From: Sporosarcina sp. BI001-red
Lineage (GTDB): Bacteria > Bacillota > Bacilli > Bacillales_A > Planococcaceae
Reading direction: 5' to 3'
Assembly: GCF_003384035.1 (NCBI RefSeq)
Contig: NZ_QQAK01000010.1
Location: forward strand, 372,001-436,000
Length of the DNA: 64,000 nt
The translations under genes were made by a program, and so were the position numbers. Of the stretch, positions 52,372 to 63,092 are shown piece after piece. The notes beneath the pieces were generated by a model. The model saw only the letters and a list, made by a program, of their open reading frames with translations. It had not been told where the DNA came from and ran no database searches. Each line of letters opens with the position of its first letter. The stretch's first letter is position 1.

Positions 52372-53431
52372 TTAAGAATGAGACAAAAATCCATGCTGAC
52401 CCGCTGTCCACAAATCGCGAAACGCACGATTTACAGGAGAAGTTTCCAACACAGCCTGCATGCCTAGTCGGCGGAACAACTGGACCGCACAATCCGTTGC
52501 GATATTTGAGCTTTCCATGCATACAGCCGAAAGCTGATCAAGTTCATGATCGTCAAGCCTACCATTCAGGTGCATGTCCCAACGACGGTCGATGGCAGTA
52601 TGAAAGAGTTGTTCAGCATCGTTAAAACGTGTTTGTTGTTCCTGCAGTAACCGCACTGTTCCAGCAATCTTTTCTGCATTCCAGCGGGACTTTGCGTGTT
52701 CTATGAACGAATAGGCTTCTTCTAAAAATCGTGCACCTAGTCCTAGACAAACAGCGGCAAATGAGACTTGTGAAAATTGAACGAATGGAAACGAATGGAA
52801 ACGAATGAACAGGTAGACCGAGTGTGTTCTGGGTTTCTACGATTGAAAAAGTCCGGTCGTGTGGTACAAATGCACCTTTTACCCGGATCGTATGACTTCC
52901 TGTTCCTTTCAGTCCAAATGCATTCCAGTCTTCTATGACTTCAACTTGGTCTGGCATGAATATACACGCGCGCATTTCCTCTGTTTCTTGGCCATCGCGC
53001 CAAATAATAGTATTTGCAGTAAACATGGATGCATACGGGGCGCCACTACAATAGCGCCACTCACCCGTAACGTGATAACCGTCTTGATACGCATGCGCTA
53101 CACCAGTCGCATATCCGCTACCTGCAATGACAGCATTTACTGGAGAATACAGTTCTTTTGCTTGCGTCTTAGTCATGTTTTCTAGAAATAAATTTCCTCC
53201 TGACCCGATTGTCGTTAACCAGCCAAATGAACCGTCTTCAAAAGAAGTGTCCTGGAAAACACGAGCAGCTTCGGGTAATGAGAGTGCTCGACCCCCTAAC
53301 TCTTTCGGCAAAAATAGTTTGAATAACTGTTCTTCATAAGCAACTTGCAATAAGCCTTCAGGCAATGTGCCTCTCTGCTCAATTTCTGGCGAAGCAGTGC
53401 GAATAATTTTTGAAAGATCTTCAGATAACAT
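52372..53431 (-). pseudogene. Acyl-CoA dehydrogenase-family gene frameshifted by a 10-bp tandem duplication
   Basis: The 5' part (about 210 codons from ATG 53431) encodes an acyl-CoA dehydrogenase/flavin monooxygenase-like N-terminus (FLPKELGGRALSLPEAARVF, VTGEWRYCSG, GLKGTGSHTIRVKGAFVP) up to GLPVHSFPFV. There the 10-bp unit ACGAATGGAA (52781-52790, repeated at 52791-52800) is duplicated, shifting the frame. Removing one unit restores HSFPFVQFSQVSFAAVCLGLG. The rest then reads on without stops to LFRRLGMQAVLETSPVNRAFRDLW and the stop at 52372, giving about 350 residues. The start follows AAAGGATGATT. The break is recent and could revert by slippage. Confidence 0.88.
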
Positions 53432-53472
53432 AACAATCATCCTTTCTAAAAATAGTCTGTAAAAAAGAAGAG

Positions 53473-53486
53473 TGGAAGCGCTATCA
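53473..53486. promoter_or_regulatory. Cre-like site between divergent genes
   Basis: TGGAAGCGCTATCA fits the relaxed cre pattern TGNAANCGNWNNCA but has G instead of W at position 3 of the strict one and lacks the flanking W. It lies between the acyl-CoA dehydrogenase-like and 5'-nucleotidase genes. Confidence 0.35.
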
Positions 53487-53639
53487 ACAAGCTGTCTGTT
53501 CTATCACTTCTATTCCCTATACGACAGGGATGTAAAGGGTTACAAAGATTTAAAATTAGTAGCAAAAGACATTGGAACTATCAGACAACTGTGGTATGTT
53601 TGAGTTGTATGAAAACTAAAGGTTGAAAGGGAGATGTTA

Positions 53640-56015
53640 ATGTCATTGTTTAAAAGAATCGGCTTCAGTTTTCTTGTCGTTTTGCTGACCCTTGGTAGTT
53701 TAATTATACCTCAAGGAGCAAGCGCTGCTAAGTCAAATGAAGCAACTAGAGGAGAATTCGTCCAACAAGTTGTACAAGCACTTAATTTACCTACGAGCGA
53801 TGGTTCAACGCTCAAATTTACAGATGTCGACAAACAGTTGGCCCCTTATGTGGAAGCCGCAGTGAAAGCAGGGTTGGTTCACGGACGTTCTGCAACAAAG
53901 TTTGACACAAACGGTTCACTCACTCGTGAACAGGCGTTTGTTATATCAGCACGTGCTGCAAAGACAGATAAATCTTATCCGATGACCCTCCTTGACCGTT
54001 TTAAGGACAAGCGAGACTTCGGTGCTTCGTTGCGTCCAGAAATGGTGAAAAGCATCGGTTTAGGTCTGATGAAAGGATATTCAGACCACACAGCAAAACC
54101 GCAACAAGCAGTGATGAAAAATGAAATGCGCGCAATTGTAAATCGTTTAGTAAAAATTAGTCAACAATACCCAGGTCAAACGCCAGGGACTGATGAAGCG
54201 ACAGTATCCCTTCGTGTAATGGGGACAACTGATCTTCACATGAATCTGGTGAACTATGATTACTACCAGGATACGAAGGTTGAAGACTACGGACTAACTA
54301 AAGTAGGTGTATTGGTTGATGAAGCTCGAGCTGAATCAGAAAACACACTTATGTTCGACAATGGAGATTTAATCCAAGGGACTCCACTCGGTACATATAA
54401 AGTGAGTGTAGATCCGTTGAAAAAGGGTGAAGTACACCCTGCGTTTGCAGCTATGCAAGCACTTGACTATGATGTGATGTCTCTAGGTAACCACGAGTTT
54501 AACTACGGTCTGGAATATCTAGACCAAGTAATCGATGAGTCCGGTTTCCCTGTCATTAACGCAAACGTATACGATGCGAAAACAGGAAAAAACCGATACA
54601 ATCCCTACATTGTAATGGATAAAGAAGTAACAGATTCTAAAGGCGCAAAACATACACTGAAAGTTGGTGTTATCGGAGTTGTAGCCCCAGGAATTCTTCG
54701 CTGGGATGGCGCAATTCTTGATGGAAAAGTGACTGTAGAAGATGGCTCAGATACAGTTAAGAAGTTCTTGCCTCAAGTTCAAAAAGAAGGCGCTGATGTT
54801 GTATTCGTAATTGCTCACTCAGGAATCGGTGATGAAGTTCATGAGCAAGGCGAAGACGATATTACATGGCAAATTTCTGAAATTGACGGAGTTGATGGAG
54901 TTCTAACTGGACACAACCACGCATTGTTCCCTGGGGACTTTGCAGACACGAAAAATGCAGACCAAGAGGCTGGTACGTTAAACGGAACTCCTGTCGTTAT
55001 GCCAGGTAAGTTCGGCAGTCACCTAGGCTTGCTCGATTATGAATTGAAAATGGAAAACGGCAAGTGGAAAGTCCTATCTGGAAAAGGCTCACTCCGTGCA
55101 GTCCACAAAGATTCAGAAGAAATAAATCAAGATGTGATGAAGGCTGTTAAGGAAGCACACGAAGGAACACTTAATTACATCCGCACTCCGGTTTCTAAAA
55201 CAACAGCACCGATCACAAGTTATTTCGCACTTGTGAAAGACGATCCATCGATTCAAATTGTTACAGAAGCACAGAAGCGTTATGTTGCAAGTCAGACTCC
55301 GGGTACAGAGTATGCAGACTTGCCTATTCTGTCTGTAGGCGCACCGTTTAAAGCGGGTGGCCGTTATGGATCTGATTACTATACAGATATCCCAGCAGGC
55401 GATATTGCTATTAAAAATATGGCTGACCTTTATGTATTCGACAACACCATTACAGGACTTGTCATGACAGGAGCCAATGTGAAGGAATGGCTTGAAATGT
55501 CAGGCGGACAGTTCAATCAAATTGATCCATCGAAGTCTGGTGAACAAAATGTATTGAACGAAAATTACAGATCATATTTGTTCGATGTGATTGATGGGGT
55601 TGAGTACGAATATGACGTGACTCAACCAAACAAGTATGATGGTGATGGAAAAGTAGTGAATGCCAATGCAAACCGAGTGAAAAACTTGATGTTTGACGGC
55701 AAGCCTATTGATCCAAAGCAGAAGTTCATTGTAGTGACGAACAACTATCGTGCAAGCGGGGATTTCCCAGGGGTGCGTAACGCGACAGATACAATTTCGT
55801 ACCAATATGAAAACCGTGAAGCGATAGTCGACTACATGAAAGCAGTAGATCCAATCGATCCTTCTGCAGATGGCAACTGGTCCATTCAATCCGTGAGTGG
55901 AACAAACATGATCTTCGAAACATCTGAAAAAGGGAAGCAGCATATTGGTGATGATAGTCGTATTAAGTATGTTGGACCAACAAAAGATGGGTATGCGAAG
56001 TATGAATTGAAATAA
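53640..56015 (+). CDS. Cell-wall-anchored 5'-nucleotidase/2',3'-cyclic phosphodiesterase with SLH domains
   Basis: The roughly 791-residue exported protein has a signal peptide (to about residue 30, ASA), then SLH modules at about 35-175 (TRGEFVQQVV, FTDVDKQLAPYVEAAVKAGLV) that bind secondary cell-wall polymer. A metallophosphoesterase domain follows (GTTDLHMNL, FDNGDLIQG, LGNHEFNYG, IAHSGIGDE, GHNHALFPG), with a C-terminal 5'-nucleotidase domain (AGDIAIKNMADLYVFDN, NYRASGDFPGV). It dephosphorylates extracellular nucleotides. ATG 53640 lies 6 bases after GGGAG. It pairs functionally with the secreted nuclease 2 kb upstream. Confidence 0.9.
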   Translation: MSLFKRIGFSFLVVLLTLGSLIIPQGASAAKSNEATRGEFVQQVVQALNLPTSDGSTLKFTDVDKQLAPYVEAAVKAGLVHGRSATKFDTNGSLTREQAFVISARAAKTDKSYPMTLLDRFKDKRDFGASLRPEMVKSIGLGLMKGYSDHTAKPQQAVMKNEMRAIVNRLVKISQQYPGQTPGTDEATVSLRVMGTTDLHMNLVNYDYYQDTKVEDYGLTKVGVLVDEARAESENTLMFDNGDLIQGTPLGTYKVSVDPLKKGEVHPAFAAMQALDYDVMSLGNHEFNYGLEYLDQVIDESGFPVINANVYDAKTGKNRYNPYIVMDKEVTDSKGAKHTLKVGVIGVVAPGILRWDGAILDGKVTVEDGSDTVKKFLPQVQKEGADVVFVIAHSGIGDEVHEQGEDDITWQISEIDGVDGVLTGHNHALFPGDFADTKNADQEAGTLNGTPVVMPGKFGSHLGLLDYELKMENGKWKVLSGKGSLRAVHKDSEEINQDVMKAVKEAHEGTLNYIRTPVSKTTAPITSYFALVKDDPSIQIVTEAQKRYVASQTPGTEYADLPILSVGAPFKAGGRYGSDYYTDIPAGDIAIKNMADLYVFDNTITGLVMTGANVKEWLEMSGGQFNQIDPSKSGEQNVLNENYRSYLFDVIDGVEYEYDVTQPNKYDGDGKVVNANANRVKNLMFDGKPIDPKQKFIVVTNNYRASGDFPGVRNATDTISYQYENREAIVDYMKAVDPIDPSADGNWSIQSVSGTNMIFETSEKGKQHIGDDSRIKYVGPTKDGYAKYELK

Positions 56016-56028
56016 GGGTAAGTTACTG

Positions 56029-56058
56029 GAGACGCACTCGCTGCGTCTCTTTTTTTTG
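56029..56058 (+). terminator. Intrinsic terminator of the 5'-nucleotidase gene
   Basis: GAGACGCA pairs perfectly with TGCGTCTC around CTCGC, followed by eight T. Confidence 0.95.
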
Positions 56059-56231
56059 ATTTGTTAGCTAATAATAAGAGTTCTGAAACAGACATGATAC
56101 TATATTATCTTAATATAATTTATAAATCAAAATTAATTTGTTCACCAAGTACTTTAAATATAAACAATCGAATTATTGAGCCGAAATTAAAGTGAAAGCT
56201 TTTACTACTATATAGAAATGAGAGATGCTTA

Positions 56232-57917
56232 GTGTCTATGGGGAAGAAGTTGTATGGTGGGTTTGGTTTGTTATTAATTGTAATTTTACTTTCATCATTC
56301 TACAGTTTTAGTCAAATTGCAAAAATAGAAAATGAATATAACTTTTTGTTAGAGAATCGTGTATCTCAAACTGTGCTGGCAAAAGACATCCAGACTGAAA
56401 GTGGTCTGCAAGGTGTGTACATTCGTGAGTATTTAATGCAAGGACGACAAAGTGATTTAGATAAATTCGATGAGCACTATGAAAAAATCAATAAATCCAT
56501 TTCAAGCATGCAGCAACTAGCTAGTTCTGATGGAATGAAAAAATCATTGAGTGAAACTAAAGAGTTGAATACGAAGTTTTATGCGATTTCTCAAGATATT
56601 ATTAAAATGACAAAAGAAGACGATTTAGAAGGCGCGATTCATCTAATGGATACTGAAATGCGTCCTATAAATGATGGACTTCGAGAAACATTAACTGAAA
56701 TGATCAATTATCAAAACACACAATTAGGTATAGGGAATAAAAATGCTCTCAAGACAGCTAAAAATGCAAAACTAGGTTTACTTGGAGCCAGCCTCATTGC
56801 TTTAGTCTTATCTGCTATTATCGCTACAATCATTACCCGCAGTATTTCTAGACCCGTGACTTTGCTTTCGAAAGCAGTATCAGTTGTAGCATCTGGAAAC
56901 TTGTCTGATGAGGATATTCATCTGAAATCAAAGGATGAACTGAATGATCTTGCGAATTCGTTTAATGAAATGAAGCAAAGCCTACGAACACTTATTGGTG
57001 GGGTGAATGATAACGCTCTGCATCTAACGGCATCCGCAGAAGAATTATCTGCGAGCACGTATGAAGTCTCCCAAACCTCTGAAGAAATGGCGAAGTCGAT
57101 AGACTCTGTTGCTCAAGGTACACAATTATCTGCTTCTGCTGCAGGAGAAAGTTCAATTGCAATGGAAGAAACAGCTGTAGGCGTGCAACGTATTGCTGAA
57201 TCTGCAACTCAACTTAACGACAGTGCTGAAAAAACGATGCATATCGCTACAGAGAGCGGTCAAACTATTGAAACAGCGAAAGAACAAATGGATATTATTT
57301 ATCAATCATCCACTCAGACATCTGAGCTAATCCAACGGTTGAGCCACCAATCTGAAGAGATTGAAAATATTACGAATGTCATCACTGGAATTACAGAGCA
57401 AACCAACTTGCTGGCACTTAATGCTGCAATCGAAGCAGCTCGCGCTGGGGAGCATGGGAAAGGGTTCGCAGTCGTTGCAGATGAAGTTCGCAAACTGGCA
57501 GAGGAATCGAAGAAGTCCGCGAGTCAGATTGTTGAGTTAACGATGGCGATTCAGATGGATACGAAAAACGTGGAACAATCGGTCTCGGAAAGTATGGGGA
57601 ATGTAGAACATGGTATCCGAGTCGTTGAAGACGCAGGCCGTACGTTCCTGGAGATCGTGAAAGCCGTTCAAATCATGTCTAATCAGATTGCAGAAATCTC
57701 CACAGCAACTGAACAGATTTCTGCAAGTGCTGAAGAAGTATCATCCTCTGTGAATGAAATAGCAGGTCAAGCTAGAAGCGCTTCTGCACAAACGGCACAG
57801 AACGCAGTGGCCATGGAGGAACAGATGGCAACAATTGAGGAAATCAATGCAGTAGCACAAGATTTGAGCAACAAAGCGGTGGATCTACAAGAAATGATTC
57901 AACAGTTTAGAGTATAA
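56232..57917 (+). CDS. Methyl-accepting chemotaxis protein
   Basis: The 561-residue receptor has two transmembrane helices (about 9-28 and 180-204). They flank a roughly 150-residue four-helix-bundle sensor (HAMP follows: [20 protein letters not shown]). The C-terminal signalling hairpin tip is [40 protein letters not shown]. The sensor resembles 4HB_MCP domains, which bind small ligands. No ligand can be deduced. The start is uncertain between GTG 56232 and ATG 56238 because no strong ribosome site is visible. It is monocistronic, ending at a terminator. Confidence 0.9.
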   Translation: MSMGKKLYGGFGLLLIVILLSSFYSFSQIAKIENEYNFLLENRVSQTVLAKDIQTESGLQGVYIREYLMQGRQSDLDKFDEHYEKINKSISSMQQLASSDGMKKSLSETKELNTKFYAISQDIIKMTKEDDLEGAIHLMDTEMRPINDGLRETLTEMINYQNTQLGIGNKNALKTAKNAKLGLLGASLIALVLSAIIATIITRSISRPVTLLSKAVSVVASGNLSDEDIHLKSKDELNDLANSFNEMKQSLRTLIGGVNDNALHLTASAEELSASTYEVSQTSEEMAKSIDSVAQGTQLSASAAGESSIAMEETAVGVQRIAESATQLNDSAEKTMHIATESGQTIETAKEQMDIIYQSSTQTSELIQRLSHQSEEIENITNVITGITEQTNLLALNAAIEAARAGEHGKGFAVVADEVRKLAEESKKSASQIVELTMAIQMDTKNVEQSVSESMGNVEHGIRVVEDAGRTFLEIVKAVQIMSNQIAEISTATEQISASAEEVSSSVNEIAGQARSASAQTAQNAVAMEEQMATIEEINAVAQDLSNKAVDLQEMIQQFRV

Positions 57918-57929
57918 TCCAGAAAGTAA

Positions 57930-57975
57930 AAGTCCTTTTGCCCAGTCAGATCAAACTGACTCAAGGACTTTTTTT
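57930..57975 (+). terminator. Intrinsic terminator of the chemotaxis receptor gene
   Basis: AGTCCTT pairs with AAGGACT, with an inner AGTCAG/CTGACT stem, followed by seven T. Confidence 0.88.
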
Positions 57976-58052
57976 ATGAGATTCGAGAGAAAAACGAGTT
58001 TAATTAAAGAAAAAACCTTCACACTAATCCGGTGTTCCTGATCCCGGACACG

Positions 58053-58090
58053 AAAAAGCAGCTGTCTTCATTCGGACAGTTGCTTTTTCG
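58053..58090. terminator. Bidirectional hairpin in the long gap before ilvD
   Basis: AAAAAGCAGCTGTC pairs with GGACAGTTGCTTTTT around TTCATTC. With A- and T-runs on each side it could terminate on either strand. No gene is visible next to it, so it may be a relic or end an undetected RNA. Confidence 0.65.
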
Positions 58091-58606
58091 TTAGGTGGAG
58101 GAACTAGGATTACGCCGCTTTCCTTGAATGGTTTGGCTATTGCGACATGTTAATGAATGAAACAAAGTAAGCTACGCTTATTCACTTCACACTTCAGTAA
58201 GTGAATAAACTCAGAACTTAGTTCTAGTTCCAGAGCTTTTACATACGATAGGATGAGCAGATCATCGGGGAGCCTGTTCACAAACACGACACCTTCTTCC
58301 TGCGTTGTTTTTATTCAATTTCCTCAAGTACGAGGAAAGCGGCTTGCTTCTAACTTATCAGATAACTAAATAAAGAACAACCGTTCGGTTATCCACATTC
58401 TTTAGTGGATAAAGTGTGGACAAGCTGTTAATAATAGCCAGCAGGTCTATTCCAATCGGTGTATAACGTGGAAAAGGTTATACACACTTGTGGACTGTGC
58501 GAATTTTGTCGAAAGGTTTTCTGGTTTCTTGAAAGAACATATTAAAACTTTTAAAAATTTTTATTGAAAAAACTGCGATGTGCAATATATCGCTTAGATA
58601 AAGCAA
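58091..58606. other. Gene-free stretch before the ilv promoter
   Basis: About 500 bases have no supportable ORF on either strand. It is AT-rich toward the right, and contains TTATCCACATT and TGTGGATAA-like words (near 58390-58500), which resemble DnaA boxes but are few. I see no RNA motif such as a T-box here, in contrast to the ilvD-ilvB gap. Confidence 0.3.
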
Positions 58607-58620
58607 TGTAAGCGTATACA
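58607..58620 (+). promoter_or_regulatory. Candidate CcpA cre site upstream of ilvD
   Basis: TGTAAGCGTATACA, flanked by A and T, fits the relaxed consensus WTGNAANCGNWNNCAW at all positions. Its centre is about 85-88 bases before the probable transcription start, a distance at which CcpA activates the ilv operon of B. subtilis as I recall. Confidence 0.5.
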
Positions 58621-58665
58621 TTATCACTGTATATTCTAAATTGAAAAATTATTTCAAAAACATGG

Positions 58666-58694
58666 TTGACTCTTTATTTCTTTCGCTATATGAT
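58666..58694 (+). promoter_or_regulatory. SigA promoter of ilvD
   Basis: TTGACT (58666-58671), a 17-base spacer and TATGAT (58689-58694) lie about 94 bases before the ilvD start. Confidence 0.7.
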
Positions 58695-58787
58695 AACAAC
58701 AATCTACTTCAGCGAAAGGTTGTTTGAATTACCTGGCTGTTGAAATTATTGTCCACCCGTTGGTGCCATTGTGAGGAGTGAGTTTCA

Positions 58788-60455
58788 TTGAGAAGTGACA
58801 TGATAAAGAAAGGTGTCGATCGTGCACCACATCGAAGTCTGCTATATGCGACAGGCGTCCGGTCGAGAGATATGGAGAAACCATTCATTGGAGTATGTAA
58901 CTCATACATTGATATCATTCCCGGTCATATGCACTTAAACAAATTTGCGGAAGTCGTGAAAGAAGCGATTCGTGAAGCAGGCGGTATCCCGTTCGAGTTC
59001 AACACAATCGGTGTCGACGATGGAATTGCGATGGGACATATCGGCATGCGGTATTCATTGCCAAGTCGTGAACTCATTGCCGATTCTGCTGAAACAGTCA
59101 TTAACGCACACTGGTTTGACGGTGTGTTCTACATTCCGAATTGTGACAAAATCACACCAGGTATGCTGATGGCGGCAGTTCGTACGAATGTACCTTCCGT
59201 ATTCGTTTCAGGAGGTCCAATGGAAGGTGGGACTTCAGCTGACGGGAAGCCATTATCCCTCGTATCTGTGTTTGAAGGAGTCGGTTCTTACAAACAGGGA
59301 ACTATGACAGCTGAAGAGCTGCTCGACATCGAACAAAGCGCGTGTCCAACATGCGGTAGCTGTTCAGGAATGTTTACGGCTAATTCGATGAACTCACTTA
59401 TGGAAATGCTTGGTGTTACCGTGCCGGATAACGGCACAATCATCGCAACTTCGGATGAACGTCATCGGCTCATTAAAGAGGCGGCACAGCATCTCGTGAG
59501 AATGGTGAAAGAAGACATCAAACCAAGAGACATCATTACAAAAGAAACGATTGACGATGCGTTCGCACTCGATATGGCAATGGGCGGATCTACAAACACG
59601 GTCCTTCATACACTCGCAATCGCACACGAAGCTGAAATCGAGTACGATGTCCGTGATATTAATGAAGTCGCAAAACGGATTCCATATTTATCAAAAATCA
59701 GTCCGGCGTCCGATTATACAATGCACGACGTCCATCTGGCAGGTGGCGTCAGCGCCATTATAAAAGAGCTTTGCGAGATTGAAGGTGCGGTTCATCCAGA
59801 TCGGATGACCATCACCGGAAAGTCACTCTATGAGAATGTCAAAGACCGGCCAATTAAAAATGATCAAGTAATCCGTCATAAAGAAAATGCGTATAGTCCA
59901 GTTGGAGGTCTTTCCGTTCTATTTGGAAATATTGCACCTGACGGCGGTGTCATCAAAGTTGGAGCGGTTGATCCTTCTATTAAAGAATTCAGAGGTGAGG
60001 CCATTGTCTTTGAATCTCAGGAAGCAGCTCAAGAGGGTATTGACGATGGTACTGTGCAAGCTGGCCACGTTGTAGTCATTCGTTACGAAGGTCCAAAGGG
60101 CGGACCTGGAATGCCTGAAATGCTTGCACCGACTGCAGCAATTGCAGGTCGTGGACTTGGAACAAAAGTCGCGCTCATCACGGATGGTCGATTCTCAGGT
60201 GCGTCACGAGGCATTTCCATCGGACACATTTCTCCGGAAGCAGCTGAAGGCGGTCCAATCGCCCTTGTGGAAAACGGGGATATCATTGCAATCGACTTAA
60301 CCAATCGGACAATTGAATTGGAAGTCGATGTAGAAGAACTTGCAAAACGTAAAAGCCAATTGAAACCATTTGAACCGAAAATCAAAAAAGGGTATCTTGC
60401 CCGTTATTCTAAATTAGTGACATCCGCCAGTACAGGTGGAGTTATGAAAATTTAA
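58788..60455 (+). CDS. ilvD: Dihydroxy-acid dehydratase IlvD
   Basis: This 555-residue IlvD/Edd-family enzyme dehydrates 2,3-dihydroxyisovalerate and its methylvalerate homologue to the 2-oxo acids in valine, leucine and isoleucine synthesis. Iron-sulfur ligand cysteines appear in [10 protein letters not shown] and [30 protein letters not shown] and [21 protein letters not shown] are family signatures. TTG 58788 follows GAGGAGTGA. It is upstream of the T-box, which starts only a few bases after its stop codon, so the first gene escapes that control. Confidence 0.95.
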   Translation: MRSDMIKKGVDRAPHRSLLYATGVRSRDMEKPFIGVCNSYIDIIPGHMHLNKFAEVVKEAIREAGGIPFEFNTIGVDDGIAMGHIGMRYSLPSRELIADSAETVINAHWFDGVFYIPNCDKITPGMLMAAVRTNVPSVFVSGGPMEGGTSADGKPLSLVSVFEGVGSYKQGTMTAEELLDIEQSACPTCGSCSGMFTANSMNSLMEMLGVTVPDNGTIIATSDERHRLIKEAAQHLVRMVKEDIKPRDIITKETIDDAFALDMAMGGSTNTVLHTLAIAHEAEIEYDVRDINEVAKRIPYLSKISPASDYTMHDVHLAGGVSAIIKELCEIEGAVHPDRMTITGKSLYENVKDRPIKNDQVIRHKENAYSPVGGLSVLFGNIAPDGGVIKVGAVDPSIKEFRGEAIVFESQEAAQEGIDDGTVQAGHVVVIRYEGPKGGPGMPEMLAPTAAIAGRGLGTKVALITDGRFSGASRGISIGHISPEAAEGGPIALVENGDIIAIDLTNRTIELEVDVEELAKRKSQLKPFEPKIKKGYLARYSKLVTSASTGGVMKI

Positions 60456-60459
60456 TAGA

Positions 60460-60736
60460 TGAACTCGATGATGAGGTAAAAGTGTTTGGATCCTGCGTTC
60501 CCAGAGAGCCGGTGGTGCTGAAAACCGGTAATGCAGCCAACGCGATATCGCCTCGGAGTGAACAGCTGAACTAAGTAAGCTGTTTCGGGCAGTTGTGCCC
60601 GTTATGATAAAGGATGCGATTCAATCGCGTCCATGAGGCGGTGAACGTTACCGTAAACAAGGGTGGTACCATGAAAGCTTTTTCATCCCTTGCGCAATAA
60701 TTTTTTGCGCGGGGAGAAAAGGCTTTTTATTTTTGA
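60460..60736 (+). promoter_or_regulatory. T-box leader between ilvD and ilvB (Ile-specific by reading)
   Basis: Stem I spans 60463-60559. The base is ACTC/GAGT and GAGG/CCTC with a GATGAT internal loop that fits a kink-turn. GCGTT (60495-60499) pairs with AACGC (60539-60543), and an AGAGAG bulge leads to an apical CCGGT/ACCGG stem. Between AACGC and CCTC lies GATATCG, putting ATC (60547-60549) in the specifier position, so uncharged tRNA-Ile is the predicted ligand. The conserved T-box AAGGGTGGTACC is at 60659-60670. The terminator AAAGC...GCGCAA/TTGCGC...GGCTTT with T-run ends at 60735. Confidence 0.9.
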
Positions 60737-60795
60737 GTTAAATCGGATTCCCGATAACGCCATATAGAGATCGATGATGACAAGGAGAGATGCAA

Positions 60796-62544
60796 ATGAG
60801 TACGGAATTGAAGTTAAATACGGCACCTGAAGTGAGGGAGAACGATGCGGCTCCAACGCGGCCAGCCAATGGAGCGGATGTACTGATCCGGTCCTTGAAA
60901 GAACAACAAGTTGAAATCATTTTTGGTTATCCAGGCGGTGCCGTACTCCCAATTTACGATGCACTGTATCAAAATCCTATCCAACACATTTTAGCCCGTC
61001 ACGAGCAAGGGGCAATTCATGCTGCAGAAGGGTATGCACGAGTTTCTGGTAACCCAGGCGTCGTGATTGCAACTTCGGGTCCAGGCGCAACCAACCTTGT
61101 CACAGGTATTACAGATGCCATGATGGATTCTATTCCACTCGTTGTATTCACAGGCCAAGTCGCTAGTAGCGTCATCGGAACAGATGCTTTCCAGGAAGCG
61201 GATATCATAGGTATTACGCAACCCATCACGAAGCATAACTATCAAGTTAGTCGTGTGGAAGATCTGCCACGCATCATTAAAGAGGCCTTTCATATAGCCT
61301 CCACTGGCAGACCAGGACCCGTCGTCGTGGATATTCCGAAAGACATCGCCACAGCTTCTGCAGAAAATGTACCAGAAGCTCCAACTGAACTGTATTTACC
61401 AGGTTATCAGCCTACTGTTCATCCTAATTATCTGCAAATTCAAAAAACAATCGAATTACTCAAGCAAGCAAAGCAACCTGTGATTTTGGCAGGAGCTGGT
61501 GTGTTACACGCAAAAGCGACAGAACAATTGAAAGAATTTGCTGAAGTGAATCAGATTCCAGTTGCCAATACACTTCTAGGGTTAGGCAGTATTTCAGGGG
61601 ATCACGAGCTCTTCCTAGGAATGGCTGGGATGCACGGAACGTACACCTCGAACATGGCAATCAGCGAATGCGATGTACTCATTAATATCGGCGCAAGGTT
61701 TGACGACCGATTAACAGGTAATCTAAAACGCTTTGCACAAAATGCTACGGTTGTTCATATCGATATCGACCCGGCGGAAATTGGGAAAAACGTACCTACT
61801 GCAATACCAATTGTAGCGGATGCAAAAGAAGCGCTCCTTGCATTATTAAAGCATCCAGCCTGTAAGCCAGACACCGAAGTTTGGTTAACGAAACTAGAGA
61901 GTCTGACTGAGAATTTCCCACTTTGGTATGTGGAGGACCCGGAGCATCTTCTTCCGCAACAAGCGCTTGAGTTAATCCACAAGATTACAGAGGGAGATGC
62001 AATTGTGACGACAGATGTCGGACAGCATCAAATGTGGACTGCTCAGTATTATGGACTGAATCATGCAGATCGCTGGGTAACTTCGGGAGGTCTTGGGACA
62101 ATGGGCTTCGGATTCCCAGCAGCGATCGGAGCACAACTCGCAAAACCGGATGCACGTGTCATTGCAGTTGTTGGTGACGGTGGTTTCCAAATGACCGCAC
62201 AGGAATTATCACTGCTGCAAGAACTACGAATTCCAGTGAAAGTCGTAATTTTGAACAACGAAGCACTCGGAATGGTACGTCAGTGGCAGCAAACGTTTTT
62301 CGAAGAACGGTATTCACAGTCATTAATTCCGATCCAACCAGATTTTGTGAAACTGGCAGAGGCTTATGATTTAAAAGGCTATCGAATTAGAAATGCGTCA
62401 GAAGCAGAAACGGTATTTACGGAAGCATTGTTATCCGATGAACCCGTTTTGATAGACTGTCGAGTAAAACGTATGGAAAACGTCTATCCGATGGTTGCAC
62501 CGGGGAAAGGAATTCAAGAAATGATTGGAGTGAGTGCGCCATGA
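60796..62544 (+). CDS. ilvB: Acetolactate synthase large (catalytic) subunit
   Basis: This 582-residue ThDP/FAD enzyme condenses two pyruvates, or pyruvate and 2-oxobutyrate, in the first common step of branched-chain amino acid synthesis. The catalytic Glu is in [44 protein letters not shown] is the ThDP/Mg motif, and the FAD region [15 protein letters not shown] is present. An N-terminal tail of about 25 residues precedes the domain. ATG 60796 is 7 bases after AGGAGAG; ATG 60790 is too close. It is the first gene under T-box control. Confidence 0.95.
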   Translation: MSTELKLNTAPEVRENDAAPTRPANGADVLIRSLKEQQVEIIFGYPGGAVLPIYDALYQNPIQHILARHEQGAIHAAEGYARVSGNPGVVIATSGPGATNLVTGITDAMMDSIPLVVFTGQVASSVIGTDAFQEADIIGITQPITKHNYQVSRVEDLPRIIKEAFHIASTGRPGPVVVDIPKDIATASAENVPEAPTELYLPGYQPTVHPNYLQIQKTIELLKQAKQPVILAGAGVLHAKATEQLKEFAEVNQIPVANTLLGLGSISGDHELFLGMAGMHGTYTSNMAISECDVLINIGARFDDRLTGNLKRFAQNATVVHIDIDPAEIGKNVPTAIPIVADAKEALLALLKHPACKPDTEVWLTKLESLTENFPLWYVEDPEHLLPQQALELIHKITEGDAIVTTDVGQHQMWTAQYYGLNHADRWVTSGGLGTMGFGFPAAIGAQLAKPDARVIAVVGDGGFQMTAQELSLLQELRIPVKVVILNNEALGMVRQWQQTFFEERYSQSLIPIQPDFVKLAEAYDLKGYRIRNASEAETVFTEALLSDEPVLIDCRVKRMENVYPMVAPGKGIQEMIGVSAP

Positions 62545-63056
62545 AGCGAGTCATTACAGTAACCGTTATTAACCAAAGCGGCGTGCTGAACCGAGTCACT
62601 GGATTGATGATGAAGCGGCAATTCAACATCGAAAGTATTACGGTTGGTCACTCGGAGCAATCGGGTATGTCAAAGATGACGTTTATCGTCCATGTGGAGG
62701 ATGAGCAGAAAATCGAGCAACTCGTGAAACAGTTGCAAAAGCAAATTGACGTTATCAAAGTAAATGATATTACTGACAAGTCGATTGTGCTGAGGGAGTT
62801 GGCGTTAGTGAAAGTGACGTCGCCGCCGCATGCCAGGGGAGAGATGAACAGCCTGGTCGAACCGTTCCGGGCGACAGTCGTCGATTCTGGAAAGAACATC
62901 GTGACGTATCAAGTGACGGGGGATCCGGAAAAAATCGACGCATTCATTGCCTTGCTCAAGCCATATGGCATCAAGGAGCTCACACGAACAGGTACGGCAG
63001 CATTCGTGCGAGAAGTCCAAAAAGCTCCCTCTCCATTGTTATCGATTCTAAAATGA
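62541..63056 (+). CDS. ilvN: Acetolactate synthase small (regulatory) subunit
   Basis: The 171-residue IlvN/IlvH protein has an N-terminal ACT domain ([33 protein letters not shown]) and the C-terminal activation domain ending [17 protein letters not shown]. It binds valine to inhibit, and also stimulates, the catalytic subunit. ATG overlaps the ilvB stop by four bases (ATGA), so the two subunits are coupled in translation. Confidence 0.95.
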   Translation: MKRVITVTVINQSGVLNRVTGLMMKRQFNIESITVGHSEQSGMSKMTFIVHVEDEQKIEQLVKQLQKQIDVIKVNDITDKSIVLRELALVKVTSPPHARGEMNSLVEPFRATVVDSGKNIVTYQVTGDPEKIDAFIALLKPYGIKELTRTGTAAFVREVQKAPSPLLSILK

Positions 63057-63092
63057 TTTGTTTAGAGGACACTTTTGATACCAAGAATCTCC

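Noticed and set aside
58380..58510. Replication origin from DnaA-box-like words
   Set aside because: Only two or three imperfect boxes, and no dnaA or dnaN nearby.
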